A DNA stretch of 7,212 nucleotides. Origin: Spirochaetaceae bacterium (GTDB lineage: Bacteria > Spirochaetota > Spirochaetia > SZUA-6 > Fen-1364). Of this stretch, positions 1 to 5,650 are shown in pieces. Position numbers and translations under genes: made by a program. Numbering within the stretch: the first letter of the stretch is position 1; every line of letters begins with the position of its first letter. Where the stretch lies: the NCBI GenBank assembly GCA_003154555.1, contig PMDT01000263.1, positions 1 to 7,212 on the forward strand. The letters run 5' to 3'. Under the pieces are notes generated by a model that did not search any database, was not told the DNA's origin, and saw only the letters and a list, made by a program, of their open reading frames with translations.

Positions 1-483
1 GCGCTCTGGCGGAACTTCTTCATCGGTCGGGAGATCACGCTGCCCTTCGGCTTTATTGACGTGAAAAAGGAAAAGAAGATCGCGCAGGGCATCATGGTGG
101 ATACCATCGGATTCCGCGGCAAAGGGATCACGGTGGAGTCGCGCGTGAGCAAGCTCTCCGGCGGCGAGCGCCAGGGCGTGGCCATCGGCCGCGCCATGCA
201 TTTCGAAGCTGACCTGATCATCCTCGACGAGCCCACGGTGGCCCTCTCCCTGAAGGAGGTGCGCAAAGTGCTCTCCTTCGTGCAGAAGATCAAGGAAGCC
301 GGCAAAGCCTGCATCTACATCACGCACGACCTGCAGGATGTCTACCAGATCTCGGACCGTTTCGTCGTGCTGGACCGCGGGGAGATCGTGGCGAGCATCA
401 CGAAGAACGAGATCAGCCTGAAGGAGCTGGACACGTTCCTGCTCGAATACTCGCATGGCCTGAAAGACAAGGTGCAGCCATGA
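1..483 (+). CDS. Sugar ABC transporter ATP-binding protein, single-NBD FrcA-like, 5'-truncated
   Basis: This is the C-terminal 160 residues of the cytoplasmic ATPase that powers a simple-sugar importer. The reading frame is open from base 1, so the gene starts upstream of the window; the GTG at 61 is internal. Visible motifs are the ABC signature LSGGERQ (residues 52-58 of the visible part), Walker B LIILDEPT (D76, E77) and the H-loop histidine in ITHD (H109). Walker A lies in the missing part. In two-domain RbsA-type ATPases the C-terminal domain usually carries an LSGGNQQ-like signature. LSGGERQ with the end soon after the H-loop fits the single-domain FrcA type of about 260 residues, so roughly 95-100 residues are missing. 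The stop codon overlaps the permease start (ATGA at 480-483), indicating translational coupling. Family assignment is firm; the sugar is unknown. Confidence 0.93.
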   Translation, partial: ALWRNFFIGREITLPFGFIDVKKEKKIAQGIMVDTIGFRGKGITVESRVSKLSGGERQGVAIGRAMHFEADLIILDEPTVALSLKEVRKVLSFVQKIKEAGKACIYITHDLQDVYQISDRFVVLDRGEIVASITKNEISLKELDTFLLEYSHGLKDKVQP

Positions 484-1535
484 AACACGGGAGCTCCCGC
501 TTTGCATTCCTTGGCAAAATCGAAGGGCTGCCGATTGCGGCCGTGCTCGCCATCCTTTACGTGGTCTTCATCTTCACCGCGCCATCGGTCTTCACCGGGT
601 ACCGCATCTACATGTCCTTCTTCCAGACCGTGCCCCCGATGCTCGTCCTGGCAATCGGTCTTACATTTATCATCACCGCGGGTGAAATCGACCTGAGCTT
701 TCCCGCCGTGGTGGCGCTGTCGGGTTTCGTCTTCACCTGGGTATTCAAGACCTACCATGCGCCGTGGCTGGGCTTTGTTCTCGCCCTCGCCTCGGGCGCC
801 CTGGTCGGTTACATCAACGGGCTCCTGGTGGCGCGCCTGCGCGTGCCGTCCATCATGGCCACCCTGGCGGCGCAGTTCTTCTGGTATGGGGTGACGCTCC
901 TGATCGCGGGGGGGCTCCAGATCAACATCGAAGAGATCCAGACGAATCTCATCCATACCGTCTTCGTCGGCCGGATCTTCGGCGTCTTTCCCGCCCAGGC
1001 CCTCTGGTCGCTCGGTGTCGTGATAGTGTTCTGGTTCATTCTCAATCGGCACAAGTTCGGCGAGGCCATCATGTTCATCGGCGATAACGCCGACGTCGCA
1101 CGCGTGATGGGCATCAACGTCGAGGCAACGAGGATCAAGCTCTTCACCATGCACGGCGTGCTCGCCGCCTTTGCGGGCCTCCTCCTCACGATAGAGATCA
1201 ACGTGTTCTTCCCGACCCAGGGCCAGGGCATGCTCCTGCCGGTCATGGCGGCGGTCTTCATCGGGGGCACCTCGATCGCGGGCGGCCAGGGCGCCATCGT
1301 GGGCACCTTCTTCGGCTCGTACATCATCGGCTCCCTGGAAGCAGGCGTCGTCGCGACAGGCATCGGAGGCTACTGGGTGCAGCTCGTGGAAGGGCTCGTG
1401 ATGGCAGCCTCTGTGATCCTGAACGTGATCATCGGGGACGAAGGGGCGTCGCTCCTGTCCCGGGCCGCCCGCAAGTGGGCTGTGCCGTCGCAGGCGCCGC
1501 CCGGCAAGGAGCCCGCGGCTCGCGGCGATGCATGA
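480..1535 (+). CDS. Sugar ABC transporter permease, RbsC/FrcC family
   Basis: This is the inner-membrane channel subunit of a simple-sugar importer, 351 residues, a usual length for the family. Many hydrophobic segments are visible, for example about residues 17-37, 50-67, 74-89, 96-117, 174-188, 221-238, 251-262, 272-292 and 301-318. Family landmarks are GEIDLS (68-73), the cytoplasmic coupling stretch GDNADVARVMGINV (201-214) that contacts the ATPase, and GGTSIAGGQG (262-271). The hydrophilic, Pro/Ala-rich tail after residue 325 is probably cytoplasmic. The start ATG overlaps the stop of the ATPase gene, and a weak AAGGTG lies just upstream. The binding-protein gene follows on the same strand. 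The subunit role is clear; the substrate cannot be read from the sequence. Confidence 0.95.
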   Translation: MKHGSSRFAFLGKIEGLPIAAVLAILYVVFIFTAPSVFTGYRIYMSFFQTVPPMLVLAIGLTFIITAGEIDLSFPAVVALSGFVFTWVFKTYHAPWLGFVLALASGALVGYINGLLVARLRVPSIMATLAAQFFWYGVTLLIAGGLQINIEEIQTNLIHTVFVGRIFGVFPAQALWSLGVVIVFWFILNRHKFGEAIMFIGDNADVARVMGINVEATRIKLFTMHGVLAAFAGLLLTIEINVFFPTQGQGMLLPVMAAVFIGGTSIAGGQGAIVGTFFGSYIIGSLEAGVVATGIGGYWVQLVEGLVMAASVILNVIIGDEGASLLSRAARKWAVPSQAPPGKEPAARGDA

Positions 1536-1622
1536 TGAATAATGAACGGGCGCGCCGTTGTGCGCGGGCTTTGAATCCCGAGGCGAAAGGGGGGGGTGCA
1601 AACTGAGGCTTCTTTGTGTGCG

Positions 1623-1644
1623 GCCGCGCCGTGATGGCGCCGGC
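1623..1644 (+). other. Possible stem-loop in the leader before the binding-protein gene
   Basis: GCGCC (1626-1630) pairs with GGCGC (1636-1640) around a GTGAT loop. GCC (1623-1625) can extend the stem with GGC (1642-1644) across one bulged C. No U-tract follows, so it does not look like a terminator. Hairpins between permease and binding-protein genes sometimes protect the more abundant binding-protein mRNA, but that role is inference here. GC-rich DNA produces such pairings by chance. Confidence 0.3.
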
Positions 1645-1663
1645 TTAAATACCTTTCTCAAGA

Positions 1664-1669
1664 AGGGGG
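1664..1669 (+). promoter_or_regulatory. Ribosome binding site deciding the GTG start of the binding protein
   Basis: AGGGGG lies 5 nt before the GTG at 1675 but 14 nt before the in-frame ATG at 1684. Spacing therefore favours the GTG. The reading frame stays open back to about 1558, but that extension has no Shine-Dalgarno site and would bury the signal peptide. Confidence 0.65.
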
Positions 1670-1674
1670 AATCT

Positions 1675-2655
1675 GTGCGGAAAATGAAATGGGTTATTCT
1701 GGCTTTGGTGGTCTTCGGGGCGCTGTTTGCCGTCCAGACCTGGGCGGCGGACAAGCAGCTCGTCATCTACATCCAGTGCGGCGGGACGCAGGGCGACGGC
1801 GCAACGCTTGCGCGCACAAATGGCGCACGCGCGGCAGCCGCCCAGATGAACGTCAAGCTGATCGAGCAGTACTCAAAGTGGGATCAGCAGACGATGATCG
1901 ACCAGTTCAAGCAGGCCATGGCAGCCAACCCTGACGGCATCGAGATCATGGGCCACCCGGGAGAGGCCGCTTTCTCCGCGCTCGTCGACCAGGCTGAGGC
2001 CCAGGGCATCATCGTCACCAGTGGCAACAACCCGATGCCGAACATCGAGGCGAAGTACCACGACAAGGGCTTTGGATACGCCGGCGCCGACCTCTACCAG
2101 GGCGGCTACCTGACGGGCCAGTCGATGGTCAAGGCAGGCAACCTGAAGGCCGGTGACAAGGCTCTTGTGTACGATATCTGGCACCAGGAAGGCCGCAGCC
2201 GCAGCAGCCAGGGCGTCTTCGATGCTCTTGTGAAGGCGGGCCTCAAGGTCGACAAGCTCGACGTGTCCGCGGCGGTCGACAGCGACGTCTCGCTGGCCAT
2301 CCCCATCCTCACGGCGTATCTCCAGGCCCATCCCGACCTCAAGGCCATCGGCACCCAGCACGGCAACGTGACCTCAATCCTGCCGAAGGTGCTCCAGGCC
2401 GCGGGCAAGAAGCCCGGCGACATCATCTGCGGCGGCATCGACCTCTCGCCCGCCACGGTGAGCGCCATCCAGGGCGGATGGATCAGCGCGAGCTTCGACC
2501 AGGTGCTGTATCTCCAGGGATACCTTCCCGTCATGCAGATCGTCATGACAAAGCGCTACCTGATCCCCGGTCTCCACATCGACACCGGCGTCGGCACCGT
2601 GACCCCGCTGAACGTGGGAACGATCAAGCCCCTTATCGACCAGGGAATTCGCTAG
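1675..2655 (+). CDS. Periplasmic sugar-binding protein of the ABC importer (Peripla_BP_4 type)
   Basis: This is the exported protein that captures the substrate and delivers it to the permease. It has 326 residues from the GTG at 1675 (323 if the ATG at 1684 is used). The N-terminus is a classical signal peptide: basic RKMK (2-5), hydrophobic core (about 7-20), and a likely signal peptidase I cut after A24 in QTWA-AD. No lipobox cysteine is present, so it is probably soluble in a periplasm. The mature part resembles ribose/fructose-type binding proteins: a first beta strand (LVIYIQ), then NGARAAAAQM, the DQ...QAMAANPDGI region, and a late GGIDLSPATVSAIQGGWISA segment typical of lobe 2 and the return to lobe 1. 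Gene order is ATPase, permease, binding protein, and a strong terminator follows 20 nt after the stop. The ligand is not identifiable. Confidence 0.93.
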   Translation: MRKMKWVILALVVFGALFAVQTWAADKQLVIYIQCGGTQGDGATLARTNGARAAAAQMNVKLIEQYSKWDQQTMIDQFKQAMAANPDGIEIMGHPGEAAFSALVDQAEAQGIIVTSGNNPMPNIEAKYHDKGFGYAGADLYQGGYLTGQSMVKAGNLKAGDKALVYDIWHQEGRSRSSQGVFDALVKAGLKVDKLDVSAAVDSDVSLAIPILTAYLQAHPDLKAIGTQHGNVTSILPKVLQAAGKKPGDIICGGIDLSPATVSAIQGGWISASFDQVLYLQGYLPVMQIVMTKRYLIPGLHIDTGVGTVTPLNVGTIKPLIDQGIR

Positions 2656-2674
2656 ACTTCGGATTTCGTCACGT

Positions 2675-2702
2675 GCCCCCGCCCAAAGCGGGGGCTTTTT
2701 TT
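2675..2702 (+). terminator. Rho-independent terminator of the transporter operon
   Basis: A perfect 8-bp stem, GCCCCCGC (2675-2682) with GCGGGGGC (2688-2695), encloses a CCAAA loop and is followed at once by seven T (2696-2702). It begins 20 nt after the binding-protein stop. It should end most transcripts from the transporter genes, so the next gene probably needs its own promoter. Confidence 0.93.
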
Positions 2703-2739
2703 CACCCGTCACACGCGGGAGCCGCCCAGATCGAAGGGC

Positions 2740-2766
2740 TTGACCGCGGCAGCCGGACCGTATTTT
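2740..2766 (+). promoter_or_regulatory. Weak candidate promoter before the Gfo/Idh/MocA gene
   Basis: TTGACC (2740-2745) is close to a sigma70 -35 box, and TATTTT (2761-2766) is a 4/6 match to a -10 box. The spacer is only 15 nt, below the optimum, and the predicted transcript start would fall close to the ribosome binding site. The terminator just upstream implies that some promoter is needed here, but this one is tentative. Confidence 0.25.
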
Positions 2767-2775
2767 CTTACGGGA

Positions 2776-2782
2776 GAGGTGA
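2776..2782 (+). promoter_or_regulatory. Ribosome binding site of the Gfo/Idh/MocA gene
   Basis: GAGGTGA lies 4 nt before the ATG at 2787. It fixes that start against the longer open frame that reaches back to 2478, through the terminator and into the binding-protein gene. Confidence 0.8.
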
Positions 2783-2786
2783 CGAT

Positions 2787-3776
2787 ATGAAACCTGTTGT
2801 CTGGGGCGTGCTTTCGATTTCCCACCATTACAAGCTCCGCGTCCATACGAACGTAAGCCGGTCCCCGCTGGTCCAGATGCACGGTCTTGCATCGCGGTCG
2901 AAGGACAAGGCGGCGGCGGCCGCACGCGACCTGGGAATCGCAAAGGCGTACGGCTCGTATGAAGAGCTCCTGGCGGACAAGGAGATCGAAGCCGTCTACA
3001 TTCCGCTTCCCAACCACCTGCACGCGGAGTGGGTGAAGAAGGCGGCGGACGCCGGAAAGCACGTGCTCTGTGAAAAGCCATTTGCCATGAATGCAAAGGA
3101 GGCGGAGGAGGCCATCCGTTACGCGGAGCGCAAAGGCGTGCGCGTGATGGAAGCATTCATGTACCGGCTGCATCCCCAGTGGAAAAAGGCGCGTGACCTC
3201 CTGAAGGCCGGGGAAATCGGGCAGGTGCAGCTCGTGTCCACTGTTTTCACCTACAATAACCAGGATCCGCGCAATATCCGCAACATCCTTGCCGTCGGCG
3301 GCGGAGCCATCCCCGACATCGGCTGCTACGCGGTGTCCAGCGCCCGTTTCCTCCTGGGCCGGGAGCCCACGCGCGTGATCAGCCTTGTGCAGCGGGACCC
3401 CACGATGGGAACGGATATCCTCACCTCTGCCCTGCTGGACTTCGGCGCTGCCCGTTGCCAGTTTACCATTGCCACCCAGGCCTGGCCCTCGCAGCGGGTC
3501 GACGCGCTGGGTTCCGGCGGCGCACTCTCTGTCGTGATCCCCTTCAATGCCTACCCCGACGTGCCGATGGAGGTGACCGTCACCACGGGCGTCGGCACGC
3601 GGCAGATTTACACCGCACCGACCGACCAGTATGTCGAGATGTTCGACGCGTTCTCCCGCGCCGTGCGCGATGGCACACCGGTGCCCACACCGCCCCAGGA
3701 TGCCATTGACAATATGAAGGTGCTCGACGCCCTGTTCAGGTCCGAGAAATCGGGGAGCTGGGAGAAGGTGACGTAG
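2787..3776 (+). CDS. Gfo/Idh/MocA family NAD(P)-dependent oxidoreductase
   Basis: A predicted cytoplasmic dehydrogenase of 329 residues, the normal family length, likely acting on a sugar, sugar acid or cyclitol. The N-terminal Rossmann part (about 1-120) includes SRSPLVQMHGLASRS and the family signature PLPNHLHAEW (73-82). The catalytic-lysine motif is EKP (96-98, K97), followed by EAFMYRLHPQ (122-131). The C-terminal alpha/beta domain contains GGGAIPDIGCY (171-181), with D177 and Y181 where many members have Asp and His; Tyr is common in the dihydrodiol/xylose dehydrogenase branch. The dinucleotide loop reads WGVLSISHH rather than the full G-x-G-x-x-G/A. The gene follows the transporter terminator and converges on the receiver gene, overlapping it by 41 bp. 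The exact reaction is unknown; glucose-fructose oxidoreductase, xylose dehydrogenase or anhydrofructose reductase-like activities are all possible. Confidence 0.92.
   Translation: MKPVVWGVLSISHHYKLRVHTNVSRSPLVQMHGLASRSKDKAAAAARDLGIAKAYGSYEELLADKEIEAVYIPLPNHLHAEWVKKAADAGKHVLCEKPFAMNAKEAEEAIRYAERKGVRVMEAFMYRLHPQWKKARDLLKAGEIGQVQLVSTVFTYNNQDPRNIRNILAVGGGAIPDIGCYAVSSARFLLGREPTRVISLVQRDPTMGTDILTSALLDFGAARCQFTIATQAWPSQRVDALGSGGALSVVIPFNAYPDVPMEVTVTTGVGTRQIYTAPTDQYVEMFDAFSRAVRDGTPVPTPPQDAIDNMKVLDALFRSEKSGSWEKVT
3726..3751 (+). repeat. Direct repeat, left copy (inside the Gfo/Idh/MocA 3' coding end)
   Basis: This 26-nt segment is in frame in the dehydrogenase, where it encodes DALFRSEKS together with its last partial codon. 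It recurs at 4345-4370 on the same strand with one mismatch (C3743 versus G4362). Its complement also contains the stop codon of the receiver gene (3736-3738). It looks like the native copy, because the dehydrogenase continues to a family-like GSWEKV end. Confidence 0.85.
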
Positions 3777-4233
3777 GAGGGGCCGTCAGCCGGCCGGTTT
3801 TGTGTTCGGGCGCTTGCGCCGAAACTCCCAACGATGCCTGGACGCGGGCCAGCAGCGCTTCTCCGTCAAATGGTTTGGGCAGGAACGGCAGGTTGATATT
3901 CCGACCGACGATCTCGCTCATGTCGTTGCCGGACATCACGATCAGCTTGATTCCCGGCCGCTCCTGGAGCAGGTGGGCACACAGGTCCGTGCCGTTGAGG
4001 CGGGGCATGTCGACATCGGTAATTGCCAGATCCACTCTTCCCGGATACGTGCGCGAAAGCTCCAGGGCCTCCTGGCCGTCCGATGCGGAAAGGACGATGC
4101 ACCCATCTGCCTGCAGAAGAAGCGTGACGAGATTGCGGATCAGCACTTCATCGTCTGCAACAAGAACGACAGGCTGCTGCACGCCCATCGAGCGGGGATC
4201 CGGCAGCTTTATGTTGAGGTCTTCAAGTGACAT
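3736..4233 (-). CDS. Stand-alone response-regulator receiver (CheY-like) protein
   Basis: A 165-residue cytoplasmic phosphoacceptor with no output domain visible. The receiver fold spans about residues 21-138. It keeps the acidic pair D27/D28 in VLVADDE, phosphoacceptor D73 in AITDVDMP, the switch Ser S101 in VMSGND, and K120 followed by P121 in LPKPF, so it should be phosphorylatable. About 20 extra residues precede the domain. A Pro/Ser/Thr-rich tail of about 25 residues follows, partly encoded antisense to the dehydrogenase end. The start is the ATG at 4233: GGGAGG (4246-4241) sits 7 nt upstream, while the earlier GTG at 4248 overlaps that Shine-Dalgarno site. No histidine kinase is in the window, so its partner and target are unknown. 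It is flanked by a 26-bp direct repeat and is functionally unlike its neighbours, which suggests acquisition. Confidence 0.9.
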   Translation of the reverse strand: MSLEDLNIKLPDPRSMGVQQPVVLVADDEVLIRNLVTLLLQADGCIVLSASDGQEALELSRTYPGRVDLAITDVDMPRLNGTDLCAHLLQERPGIKLIVMSGNDMSEIVGRNINLPFLPKPFDGEALLARVQASLGVSAQAPEHKTGRLTAPPTSPSPSSPISRT

Positions 4234-4240
4234 TTTCGAT

Positions 4241-4246
4241 CCTCCC
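4241..4246 (-). promoter_or_regulatory. Ribosome binding site deciding the receiver start
   Basis: GGGAGG on the minus strand, 7 nt before the ATG at 4233. The alternative in-frame GTG at 4248 overlaps this site and can be dismissed. Confidence 0.75.
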
Positions 4247-4344
4247 ACCGTGGAAGTCTCACGTCAGGCCTGAACAGATATCACAGACCAGATTACCCGC
4301 GTGTGCAGGTAAAATGCAAGCGCCGTGAAAAGGTCGGCACCTCA

Positions 4345-4370
4345 GACGCCCTGTTCAGGTCGGAGAAATC
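4345..4370 (+). repeat. Direct repeat, right copy (between receiver and regulator genes)
   Basis: This is a second copy, 25 of 26 bases identical, of the dehydrogenase 3' end, starting 619 bp from the left copy. It could still encode DALFRSEKS in one frame, then runs into unrelated sequence. It ends 5 nt before the regulator's stop codon and lies upstream of the receiver gene. Weak similarity may continue a few bases leftward (CTCAGACG here, CTCGACG in the left copy). It is a gene fragment or an insertion scar, not a functional gene. Confidence 0.85.
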
Positions 4371-4375
4371 ACTCG

Positions 4376-5512
4376 TCACCGATTGCAACCGCACGTGGCG
4401 CGGATTTTGAGCTCGGGTGAGTATCTGTGAGTCTCGTTGCCGAAAATGCCGCGCGCGGTCATGTCGAGCGCAATGGCTCCCACGATTTCCCCCAGGTGCC
4501 AGGCGCCGGGATCGAGCGACGTCATGTCCATCCCAAGGGCGAGGCGGGAGTTTCCATAGCCGATCACCGAGCAGTCCCGCCCGGGTGCGAGCCCGGTGGA
4601 GGTCAGTGCCCGGATTGCCCCGGCCGCCGTCTCATCCGAGGCACAGAGGAATGCCCGGCATTCTGGCGACCGGGAGAGCATCTGGCGACAAGCCTCCGTT
4701 GCGACGCCCACGCCAGGCGCAGTGGTCCGCATCAGCGCCGGATCGATTGAGAGCATGCCCGCGGCCATCTCCTCCTCGTAGCCCTTTCGAAGCTCATCCA
4801 CGGCAAAGCTCGTTTCCCCGGCAAGGAAGGCGATCGATCTGTGTCCGAGATCCTGGAGGTAGCGCACGGCATCACGCGCACCTTTCACGTCGTCCACGAT
4901 GACCTGGGGGCAGCGCGCCGGCTCCTGCAGGCCGCGTACGACGATGGTGTTCCGCAGCTCCTCTTCCCCCTGCACGATCGACCTGGCTGAGCCAGCAGGC
5001 TCGAGGATGACCAGGGACCCGGATTCGACAGCCCGTCCGTATAATGCCGCTTCCAGGAGGACGTCATTATGATGGAGTGAGACGCGCAGCGGAATGTCCA
5101 GGCTGCGGAGCTGCTCCTCCAAAGACTCGAGAATCGCCGCATTCGTCTCATCCATGTGCGCGAAGAGCAGCTGCGCAAACGGGAAATGCGGCGCTCTCCG
5201 TGAAGCGACGGGCCTGTCGCGCGAGTAGATGACGAGCGTGCCCTTGCCGCTGTAGCGCTCGATATAGCCCTCGAGCACCAGCTTTGCCAGCGCGTTCCTG
5301 ACCGTGAGATGCGTGGTCGCAAACCTGTCCTTCAGCACGCGCTCGGGCGGAAACCAGTCACCTTTGCGGTATTTGCCGGACCGGATTTCTTCCCGGAGCT
5401 CGAGGTAGATTCTTTCGTACAGGTAGTGGCTGGCTCCCGCGGGTTCCTGCGACAGATGGCTGCCGGTAGATCTTGCGGCAAGGCGCGCGGTTTTCGATTT
5501 CAAGGGCGTCAT
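4376..5512 (-). CDS. GntR-family transcriptional regulator with LacI-type ligand-binding domain
   Basis: A 378-residue DNA-binding regulator of the AraR type. A GntR winged helix (about 29-95) shows YERIYLELREEIRSGKYRKGD, FPPERVLKDRF, TVRNALAKLVLEGYIERYSGKGT. The C-terminal part (about 110-378) resembles a LacI/periplasmic-binding fold, with VDDVKGA (206-212), LGHRSIAFLAG (222-232), FLCASDETAAGAIRAL and a CSVIGYGN segment, as in sugar-responsive repressors. The ATG at 5512 is chosen because the longer frame (TTG at 5569) runs through a palindromic operator-like site. Its Shine-Dalgarno site is poor: GCGGGG directly abuts the ATG. It is divergent from the SDR operon; the palindrome in that promoter is its likely operator, and a half-site in its own leader suggests autoregulation. 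The ligand is probably a sugar or derivative, which is inference. Confidence 0.92.
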   Translation of the reverse strand: MTPLKSKTARLAARSTGSHLSQEPAGASHYLYERIYLELREEIRSGKYRKGDWFPPERVLKDRFATTHLTVRNALAKLVLEGYIERYSGKGTLVIYSRDRPVASRRAPHFPFAQLLFAHMDETNAAILESLEEQLRSLDIPLRVSLHHNDVLLEAALYGRAVESGSLVILEPAGSARSIVQGEEELRNTIVVRGLQEPARCPQVIVDDVKGARDAVRYLQDLGHRSIAFLAGETSFAVDELRKGYEEEMAAGMLSIDPALMRTTAPGVGVATEACRQMLSRSPECRAFLCASDETAAGAIRALTSTGLAPGRDCSVIGYGNSRLALGMDMTSLDPGAWHLGEIVGAIALDMTARGIFGNETHRYSPELKIRATCGCNR

Positions 5513-5545
5513 CCCCGCGCATAGTATGGCATATTCGAGTTGAAT

Positions 5546-5557
5546 GCTATATAGCGC
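5546..5557. promoter_or_regulatory. Secondary operator-like half-site
   Basis: GCTATATAGCGC contains TATATAGCGC (5548-5557), identical to one half of the main palindrome at 5612-5621, and GCTATATAGC is itself a 10-bp palindrome. The other half of the full operator is not conserved here. It lies 34 bp upstream of the regulator start, 64 bp from the equivalent point in the main site, which is about six helical turns. It may serve autorepression or cooperative binding. Confidence 0.5.
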
Positions 5558-5588
5558 AGGAGAAGGCAAAATGATTATGAAAAAAGTC

Positions 5589-5617
5589 TTGACACGCGGA
5601 ACGCCATGTTGTATATA
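5589..5617 (+). promoter_or_regulatory. Sigma70-type promoter of the SDR operon
   Basis: A perfect TTGACA -35 box (5589-5594), an exact 17-nt spacer and TATATA (5612-5617, 4/6 to the -10 consensus). The expected transcript start is near 5623-5625, giving a short leader before the ATG at 5651. The -10 box sits inside the 20-bp palindrome, the expected arrangement for repression by steric block. Confidence 0.75.
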
Positions 5618-5629
5618 GCGCTATATACA
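5610..5629. promoter_or_regulatory. Perfect 20-bp palindromic operator, probable GntR/LacI-like repressor site
   Basis: TGTATATAGCGCTATATACA is an exact inverted repeat with no spacer, standing out as AT-rich arms around GCGC in otherwise GC-rich DNA. It covers the -10 box and the likely transcript start of the SDR operon, and the regulator gene is divergent next door. Assignment to that regulator is by position and symmetry, as a dimeric GntR-type protein would bind such a site. Confidence 0.75.
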
Positions 5630-5638
5630 GTAATTTGC

Positions 5639-5646
5639 GGAGGGAG
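5639..5646 (+). promoter_or_regulatory. Ribosome binding site deciding the start of the first SDR
   Basis: GGAGGGAG lies 4 nt before the ATG at 5651. An in-frame ATG at 5606 is rejected: it lies upstream of the predicted transcript start and would put the operator inside the coding region. Confidence 0.85.
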
Positions 5647-5650
5647 CCCT

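Noticed and set aside
1542..1574. 10-codon open frame after the permease, a possible leader peptide
   Set aside because: No Shine-Dalgarno site, no regulatory codon pattern and no terminator/antiterminator structure accompany it.
342..1766. 474-residue minus-strand open frame opposite the permease gene
   Set aside because: The translation is dominated by His, Asp, Glu and Arg with no recognisable domain. It is the antisense shadow of a well-supported membrane protein gene in GC-rich DNA.
2478..2786. N-terminal extension of the Gfo/Idh/MocA frame back into the binding-protein gene
   Set aside because: It would run through the terminator and overlap another gene. The ATG at 2787 has a GAGGTGA site and begins at the family's normal N-terminus.
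3781..3800. Possible terminator after the Gfo/Idh/MocA gene (GGCCG/CGGCC stem followed by GGTTTT)
   Set aside because: The stem is only 5 bp and four T's are separated from it by GG. The sequence also lies inside the receiver coding region, so support is too weak.
3800..4273. Two plus-strand open frames opposite the receiver gene
   Set aside because: Neither shows a domain, whereas the minus strand has a complete receiver with all its catalytic residues and a good ribosome binding site.
4264..4273. TCAGGCCTGA palindrome in the receiver leader
   Set aside because: It is only 10 bp, has no second copy or clear promoter beside it, and such short GC-rich palindromes are expected by chance.
4268..4277. 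Inverted copy of CTGTTCAGG, a part of the 26-bp repeat
   Set aside because: Only 9 bases match, with no extension on either side, so chance cannot be excluded.
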